Source: Alphaproteobacteria bacterium (GTDB lineage Bacteria > Pseudomonadota > Alphaproteobacteria > Holosporales > Holosporaceae). From it: a stretch of 6,093 nucleotides of DNA. Location of the stretch: positions 1-6,093 of the forward strand of contig VGCF01000045.1 in NCBI GenBank assembly GCA_016870135.1. The letters are read 5' to 3'. Every line of letters starts with the position of its first letter. The first letter of the stretch is position 1. Positions 5,158 to 6,093 of this stretch are shown here, one piece after another. Position numbers and translations under genes: made by a program. The notes under the pieces were generated by a model. That model saw only the letters and a list, made by a program, of their open reading frames with translations, was not told the DNA's origin and did not search any database.

Positions 5158-6093
5158 TTGTCAAAATTTCGTAATTTCTTTTCCTTTGATATCGGTATCG
5201 ACTTGGGTACAGCCAACACCCTTGTGTACGTCAAAGACAGAGGCATCGTCCTGAACGAACCATCAGTGGTGGCCATTCGTCAAGAAAACAAAAAGATCTT
5301 AGCCGTTGGCGAAGAGGCCAAGTGCATGTTGGGTCGAACACCTGGAAACATCACGGCCATTCGGCCCTTAAAAGATGGAGTTATTGCTGACTTTGATATT
5401 GCAGAAGCCATGATTAAATATTTTATCAGCAAGGGAAAATCCCACCGTCGATTTACCCTCAGCCCCCGTATTGCGGTCTGTGTTCCCTCTGGCGCCACGC
5501 CTGTGGAACGTCGCGCCATTCATGATGCGGCTCTCAGTGCTGGTGCGTCCGAGGTGTTCTTGGTGGAAGAACCGTTAGCCGCAGCCATCGGTGCAGGATT
5601 GCCCGTAACCGAAGCCACAGGATCCATGGTGGTGGATATTGGAGGAGGTACGACAGAAGTAGCCGTTTTATCCCTTGGGGGCATCGTCTATTCCACATCT
5701 TTGCGGGTTGGCGGGGACAAAATGGACGAAGCCATCACTCACTTTGTACGCCGTACCCACAATTTATTGATCGGGGAATCCAGCGCAGAACGCATCAAAC
5801 AAACCATTGGTACCGCCATTCCACGTCATCAATTGGATGAAAACGATCCCAGAACCATGTGCATTAAAGGGCGCGATTTAACCTTGGGTGTGCCCAGAGA
5901 AATCAGTATTTCCGAGGCCCAAGTATCCGACAGCTTGGCAGAACCGGTGATGGCCATTTTGGGGGCAGTGCGCGAAACCTTGGAACGTACCCCACCAGAA
6001 TTGGCGGCCGATATTGTGGACAGTGGCATTGTGTTAACTGGTGGTGGTGGATTGTTAAAAGGATTACCCCAATATTTAGCCGAAGCCACAGGA
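5158..6093 (+). CDS. mreB: rod-shape-determining actin homologue MreB (3' end outside window)
   Basis: MreB is a bacterial actin that polymerises as membrane-bound ATP-dependent filaments and guides lateral peptidoglycan synthesis through MreC, MreD, RodA and PBP2. The frame is open to the window end (312 of about 345 residues). Visible are the phosphate-1 loop DIGIDLGTANTLVYV (11-25), GEEAKCMLGRTPGNITAIRPLKDGVIADF, CVPSGATPVERRA, VEEPLAAAIGAG (136-147), phosphate-2 VVDIGGGTTEVAVLS (D160), RVGGDKMDEAI, LLIGESSAERIK and the adenosine motif GIVLTGGGGLLKGL (290-303). An in-frame TAG lies four codons before TTG 5158 and no ATG precedes the conserved core. TTG gives MSKFRNFFSFDIGIDLG, the usual length of N-terminus. 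No clear Shine-Dalgarno is present. mreC would be expected downstream, beyond the edge. The gene diverges from the exported protein gene. Confidence 0.97.
   Translation, partial: MSKFRNFFSFDIGIDLGTANTLVYVKDRGIVLNEPSVVAIRQENKKILAVGEEAKCMLGRTPGNITAIRPLKDGVIADFDIAEAMIKYFISKGKSHRRFTLSPRIAVCVPSGATPVERRAIHDAALSAGASEVFLVEEPLAAAIGAGLPVTEATGSMVVDIGGGTTEVAVLSLGGIVYSTSLRVGGDKMDEAITHFVRRTHNLLIGESSAERIKQTIGTAIPRHQLDENDPRTMCIKGRDLTLGVPREISISEAQVSDSLAEPVMAILGAVRETLERTPPELAADIVDSGIVLTGGGGLLKGLPQYLAEATG

Overview
The window looks like a chromosomal segment from a Gram-negative alphaproteobacterium. LpxD (lipid A synthesis), SecB (export chaperone) and MreB (cell shape) are all present, and the SecB and MreB sequences read as alphaproteobacterial. 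Housekeeping genes that usually sit in operons stand alone here: lpxD without fabZ/lpxA, and rpsP without rimM/trmD/rplS. There is also a decayed AT-rich gene and a degenerate GGACTTGATCCGG-type palindrome. Together these resemble host-associated orders such as Holosporales. That placement is inference, since no marker settles it.

Layout: lpxD runs in from the left edge (+, ends 1002). A 362-base convergent spacer holds only a weak possible minus-strand reading-frame remnant. secB follows (-, 1365-1859) with its own promoter and a symmetric hairpin near the transcription start. Positions 1860-2219 hold a REP-like palindrome and a very AT-rich upstream region. This leads into a broken gene (2220-3248, +) that begins with a clear Sec signal peptide and is interrupted by two frame changes and at least one in-frame stop. 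Then come the rpsP terminator and rpsP (-, 3358-3645), and the terminator and gene of tRNA-Asn(GTT) (-, 3812-3886). Next is a 293-residue exported low-complexity protein of unknown function (-, 4107-4988). A divergent promoter region separates it from mreB, which starts at a TTG at 5158 and runs off the right edge.

Functionally the intact genes concern the envelope (LpxD, SecB, MreB) and translation (S16, tRNA-Asn). The two exported proteins, one decayed and one intact, are unlike their neighbours in composition and are the accessory part of the window. I see no mobile-element genes, CRISPR array or complete novel multi-gene system. The strongest unusual items are the decaying secreted-protein gene and the charge-segregated exported protein.
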